Assembly: GCA_902580945.1 (NCBI GenBank)
Contig: CACHML010000008.1
Location: 1-64,000 of the forward strand
Direction: 5' to 3'
Origin: an uncultured Pelagibacteraceae bacterium
GTDB taxonomy: Bacteria; Pseudomonadota; Alphaproteobacteria; Pelagibacterales; Pelagibacteraceae
DNA: 64,000 bases
Shown here: positions 60,027 through 64,000 of the stretch, piece by piece
How positions within the stretch are numbered: the stretch's first letter is position 1
How the letters are laid out: each line of letters opens with the position of its first letter
Notes under the pieces: model-generated
Seen by the model: the letters and a program-made list of their open reading frames with translations, nothing else
Told to the model about the DNA's origin: nothing
Databases searched by the model: none
Position numbers and translations under genes: made by a program

Positions 60027-61270
60027 AGAAATATTTAGAAAAGATTGGATCAAATGCTAAGATTGCTTTTGAGAAAAAAATAAGCAATAAAAAAAAAAAT
60101 AGAGTTCTAAATTACTACGCTCAATTAATTTTAAAAAATCAAAAAAAAATTTTAGATGAAAATGCAAAAGATGTAAAAATTGCAAAATCAAAAAAACTAA
60201 AAGAAAATTTAATTAAAAGACTTGCTCTTGATAAAGATAAAATAAAATCAATAATAAAATCAATAAAAACTATTGCTAATTTTAAAGATCCAGTAGATTT
60301 AAATTTGGATACATGGAGGAGACCAAACGGCTTAATAATCAGAAAAGTATCAACTCCAATAGGAATTATTGGCGTAATTTATGAAAGCAGGCCAAATGTA
60401 ACATCAGATGTTTCGACTCTTTGTTTTAAATCAGGAAATTGTGTTATTTTAAGAGGGGGCTCTGAGGCCTATTTTAGTAATAAAATTTTGGCAGAACTTT
60501 TTAGAAGATCATTAGAAAAAAATAAAATAAATAAAAATTTTGTGCAATTTATAGAAAATAAAAATAGAAAGCTTGTTGATTACATGCTTTCAAAAATGTC
60601 AAAATTTATTGATGTCATTATTCCGAGAGGTGGAAAAAATCTTGTAAAAAAAGTGCAAGATCTATCCTCTGTACCTGTCATAGGGCACCTCGAAGGTATT
60701 TGTCATACTTACATTGATAAAGATGCAAATCTTTCGATGGCAAAAAAAATTTTAGTTAATGCTAAATTGCGAAATACAAGCATTTGTGGTGCTACTGAAA
60801 CTTTATTAATTCATAAAAATAAATCTAAAAATGTTAATGAGATATTAACTGAGTTAACAAAAAGAGAGTGTTCTATTTATGCTGATCAAAAAATATTAAA
60901 AATATTTAAAGGTAATGCAAAATTAGCAAATAATAAAACTTGGTCTAAAGAGCACCTTTCTGCAGTAATTTCTGTAAAGTTGGTAAATAATATTCGTGAT
61001 GCTGTCAGTCATATAAACAAGTATGGCACGATGCATACAGATGCCATAATTACAAATAACTTACTTTCTGCGAAGTATTTTATTAAAAATGTTAAAAGTT
61101 CTATTGCTATTCATAATTCATCAACACAGTATGCAGATGGAGGTGAATTTGGTTTTGGAGGAGAGGTTGGAATTTCGACAAATAAACTTCCACCAAGAGG
61201 CCCTGTAGGGCTTAATCAGCTGGTAAGTTATAAATATGAAATATATGGCTCTGGTCAAACAAGAAAATAG
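60023..61270 (+). CDS. proA: Gamma-glutamyl phosphate reductase
   Basis: IGVIYESRPNVTSDVSTLCFKSGN, LEGICHTYIDKDAN, TSICGATETLL. Confidence 0.97.
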   Translation: MKKYLEKIGSNAKIAFEKKISNKKKNRVLNYYAQLILKNQKKILDENAKDVKIAKSKKLKENLIKRLALDKDKIKSIIKSIKTIANFKDPVDLNLDTWRRPNGLIIRKVSTPIGIIGVIYESRPNVTSDVSTLCFKSGNCVILRGGSEAYFSNKILAELFRRSLEKNKINKNFVQFIENKNRKLVDYMLSKMSKFIDVIIPRGGKNLVKKVQDLSSVPVIGHLEGICHTYIDKDANLSMAKKILVNAKLRNTSICGATETLLIHKNKSKNVNEILTELTKRECSIYADQKILKIFKGNAKLANNKTWSKEHLSAVISVKLVNNIRDAVSHINKYGTMHTDAIITNNLLSAKYFIKNVKSSIAIHNSSTQYADGGEFGFGGEVGISTNKLPPRGPVGLNQLVSYKYEIYGSGQTRK

Positions 61271-61781
61271 AAAAAAAATTGGGATTCTTGGTGGATCCTT
61301 TGATCCTGCACACATAGGTCATATAAAAATTTCTAAAGAGGCAAAAAAAAAATTTGATATTGATAAGATTATTTGGGCTGTTACAAAAAAAAATCCTTTT
61401 AAAGGTAAGAGTAGATTGAGTTTAGATAAAAGAATTAAATATGCAAAAAAAATTAATCAAAATAATTTATTTATCAAAGTAAAATATTTTGAGGATAAAA
61501 TAAAATCAAACAGAACTATAGATTTACTAAGATATATTAAAAAAAAAAATAAAAATACTGATATTTTTTTTATTATGGGAGCAGACAGTCTTATTAATTT
61601 TCATAAATGGAAAAATTCTGATTTAATTTCATCTATTTGTAAGATACTTGTATTTGATAGAGATAGATATAAGAGAAAATCATTAAGTTCTGTGAGTTTT
61701 AAAAAATATAATAAAAAAGGCTTAAAATTTATAAAATTTAATAAGGTCAATATTTCATCTTCTAAAATAAGAAAAATTTGA
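61236..61781 (+). CDS. nadD: Nicotinate-nucleotide adenylyltransferase
   Basis: IGILGGSFDPAHIGHIKISKEA, MGADSLINFHKW, ISSSKIRK. Confidence 0.93.
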   Translation: MKYMALVKQENRKKIGILGGSFDPAHIGHIKISKEAKKKFDIDKIIWAVTKKNPFKGKSRLSLDKRIKYAKKINQNNLFIKVKYFEDKIKSNRTIDLLRYIKKKNKNTDIFFIMGADSLINFHKWKNSDLISSICKILVFDRDRYKRKSLSSVSFKKYNKKGLKFIKFNKVNISSSKIRKI

Positions 61782-61798
61782 TACTCTAGTTTTACTTA

Positions 61799-62149
61799 AT
61801 GGACAGAATCTCTTCACTTCACAAAAATGTGGTTAAAATTTTAGACTCAAATAAAGCATTAGATATAGTTTCGATAGATTTAAACGGAAAATCGTCAATG
61901 GCAGATCAAATGATAATAGCTAGTGGCACTTCTTCAAGACATATCCAAGCTTTATCAGAACAAGTATATGAATATTTGAAAAAAAATGGAGTAGTAAATT
62001 GCAAAATAGAAGGAAGAGAAAGTAATGATTGGAAACTTATTGATGGAATAGATCTTATTGTCCATATTTTTAATCCTGAAAAAAGGAAATTTTATGAATT
62101 AGAAAAAATATGGTCTGAATTAATTCCTAAAGAAAAAGTAATTATATGA
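61799..62149 (+). CDS. rsfS: Ribosomal silencing factor RsfS
   Basis: MIIASGTSSRHIQALSEQV, EGRESNDWKLIDGIDLIVHIF. Confidence 0.95.
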   Translation: MDRISSLHKNVVKILDSNKALDIVSIDLNGKSSMADQMIIASGTSSRHIQALSEQVYEYLKKNGVVNCKIEGRESNDWKLIDGIDLIVHIFNPEKRKFYELEKIWSELIPKEKVII

Positions 62150-63291
62150 TGAGAAAGTTATATATATATTTTTTTTCTTTATTATTTTTTTTTTTTCAAA
62201 CATGTTTTGCAATTTCATCAGAGGAAGATGATATATATAAAAAAATAGATATTTTTTCAGAAGTTCTAGACAAAATTAATAAAGAATTTGTTGATGATGT
62301 AGATCAAAGTGATGCTATGGATGCAGCAATCAATGGGGTTTTACAATCTTTAGACCCCTACTCTGCCTATATGACACCAGAGTTATATGAAAGTATGCAG
62401 ACTGAGACAAGTGGTGAATTTGGTGGATTAGGAATAGAAGTAAGTATGGAAGCTGGAGTTATCAAAGTAATAACACCAATGGACGACTCGCCAGCAGCTG
62501 AAGCAGGAGTAAAGGCTGGCGATTACATTGTCAAAATAAATGACGTTCAGGTTCAAGGTAAATCATTAAGCGAAGCAGTTGACATCATGAGAGGACCAGT
62601 AGGAACTGACATTGAAATAACTGTTCGAAGAAGAGGAGAGAGAAAAGCATTAATTTTTAATATAACAAGGGAAAAAATTAAAGTAGCATCCGTTAAATCA
62701 GAAATTTTAGAAAATCAAACTGGTTATATAAGACTTACTTCATTTAATGAAAATAGTTCAGACCAGATAAAAGACAAAATCAAAGAATTCAAAAAAAATG
62801 AAAAAATTAAAAACTATATATTAGATTTAAGAAACAACCCTGGTGGACTACTCTCACAAGCTATTAAAATTACAGATTTTTTTATTGATAGTGGTGAGAT
62901 TGTATCAACTAAAAGTAAGAGAAAATCTGAAAGTCGAAAATTTTTTGCGAAAAAAGGTGATTTGATTGACGGAAATACTATTGTTATTTTAATAAATTAT
63001 GGTTCAGCATCAGCCTCTGAAATAGTAGCTGGAGCTCTTAAGGATCACAAAAGAGCAATAATAATTGGGGAAAATAGTTATGGCAAAGGCTCTGTTCAGT
63101 CAATTATACCATTAAAAAATAAGGGTGCTATTAGACTTACGGTTTCTAAATACTATTTACCTTCCGGAAAATCTATTTCTGAGATTGGTGTATCACCTGA
63201 CATTGAAGTAGCTGAGGGATCTGATGACTTTAGATTCAACACTGATACTGATAATCAACTTCAATTCGCTTTAAAGCTTCTTAACGGTTAA
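62146..63291 (+). CDS. ctpA: C-terminal processing peptidase, S41 family
   Basis: PDZ domain, LRNNPGGLLSQAI, LINYGSASASEIVAGALKDH, GKGSVQSI. Confidence 0.96.
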   Translation: MMRKLYIYFFSLLFFFFQTCFAISSEEDDIYKKIDIFSEVLDKINKEFVDDVDQSDAMDAAINGVLQSLDPYSAYMTPELYESMQTETSGEFGGLGIEVSMEAGVIKVITPMDDSPAAEAGVKAGDYIVKINDVQVQGKSLSEAVDIMRGPVGTDIEITVRRRGERKALIFNITREKIKVASVKSEILENQTGYIRLTSFNENSSDQIKDKIKEFKKNEKIKNYILDLRNNPGGLLSQAIKITDFFIDSGEIVSTKSKRKSESRKFFAKKGDLIDGNTIVILINYGSASASEIVAGALKDHKRAIIIGENSYGKGSVQSIIPLKNKGAIRLTVSKYYLPSGKSISEIGVSPDIEVAEGSDDFRFNTDTDNQLQFALKLLNG

Positions 63292-63292
63292 C

Positions 63293-63772
63293 ATGAGAAA
63301 GAAATATAAAGATTTACCACTGAGAAGTGGAGTAGGTATAGTTGTTTTAAATAAAGAAAATAAGGTTTTTGTAGCAAAGAGAATAGATAACAAAAAGAAC
63401 TTTTGGCAAATGCCACAAGGAGGGGTCGATAAGGGAGAAGACCTTTACGAGGCAGCTATACGAGAACTCGATGAAGAAACTAGCATTAAATCAGTAAGTT
63501 TAATAAAAAAAATAGACGGTTTATTAACTTACTATTTGCCAGATGAACTTTTGGGAATAATTTGGAAGGGTAGATTTAAAGGACAAGAACAACAATGGTA
63601 TATTATGAGATTTAATGGTGATGAAAAAGAAATTAATATTAAAACAAAACATCCAGAGTTTCTTGAATGGAAGTGGGTTGATATTGACGAAATTACCAAG
63701 CTAGTTGTAACATTTAAACTTCAAGTATATGAGAAAATTCAGAAAGAAGTTAAAAAAATATTAGTTAATTGA
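63293..63772 (+). CDS. rppH: RNA pyrophosphohydrolase (Nudix)
   Basis: LRSGVGIVVLN, WQMPQGGVDKGEDLYEAAIRELDEETSI. Confidence 0.95.
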   Translation: MRKKYKDLPLRSGVGIVVLNKENKVFVAKRIDNKKNFWQMPQGGVDKGEDLYEAAIRELDEETSIKSVSLIKKIDGLLTYYLPDELLGIIWKGRFKGQEQQWYIMRFNGDEKEINIKTKHPEFLEWKWVDIDEITKLVVTFKLQVYEKIQKEVKKILVN

Positions 63773-64000
63773 TTTCAATACTTCAATTTTCTGGTCTAAT
63801 AAATATTTTTCTTGATCACTGATATCAGGCTTTAGAAGTTCCTCCTCTGTTAATTTCTGAATTTCAGATAATTTTTCTTTATCGATATCTTTTAAATTTA
63901 GAATAAGACTTGTAAGTATTGAAAGATTATTATTTTTAAATTCAATTATTCCATCATTGACAAAATAGCTATCCTCTCCAGAATTTGAAAAGACTTTTAT
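63761..64000 (-). CDS. atpC: F0F1 ATP synthase epsilon subunit (partial, N-terminus outside the window)
   Basis: Minus strand reads IKVFSNSGEDSYFVNDGIIEFKNNNLSILTSLILNLKDIDKEKL...EVLKSIN*, consistent with the epsilon beta-sandwich; stop at 63761, overlaps rppH. Confidence 0.75.
   Translation of the reverse strand: MKVFSNSGEDSYFVNDGIIEFKNNNLSILTSLILNLKDIDKEKLSEIQKLTEEELLKPDISDQEKYLLDQKIEVLKSIN

Noticed and set aside
1-64000. tRNA, rRNA, transposase, phage or defence-system genes
   Set aside because: Read through the intergenic gaps and ORF translations; no tRNA-like T-loop plus cloverleaf, no transposase, integrase, restriction or toxin-antitoxin signature seen. A tRNAscan-SE and PADLOC/DefenseFinder run would be decisive.

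Overview
The window is an AT-rich, densely packed bacterial chromosome segment. Gene content and order (metX-metW, rplU-rpmA-obgE-proB-proA-nadD-rsfS-ctpA-rppH, chvI-chvG next to ahcY, tsaE-amgK-murU) fit an alphaproteobacterium, most likely a SAR11/Pelagibacterales-type streamlined genome; this taxonomic call is inference. I see about 60 protein genes, no rRNA or tRNA, no CRISPR array, and no recognisable transposon or phage. Most of the window is housekeeping. Points that stand out: (1) a SAM-II riboswitch upstream of metX; (2) two genes split by +1 homopolymer length changes, tyrA at an A10 tract and a BMP-type ABC permease at a G7 tract, each restored to an excellent full-length protein by removing one base; (3) an RND adaptor whose lipoyl halves are joined with no alpha-hairpin; (4) an unannotated 53-aa ORF and a cluster of TTTACAAA-type sites with a perfect 18-bp palindrome between aceA and its likely regulator; (5) hairpin leaders before hsp20 and a decarboxylase gene; (6) a four-gene polyamine cluster; (7) two odd coiled-coil or lysine-rich proteins, one missing from the ORF track and carrying ten 18-bp repeats. 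I did not find a clearly new multi-gene system; the best candidates for new biology are the slippage-prone split genes, the hairpin-less adaptor and the leader/operator structures.
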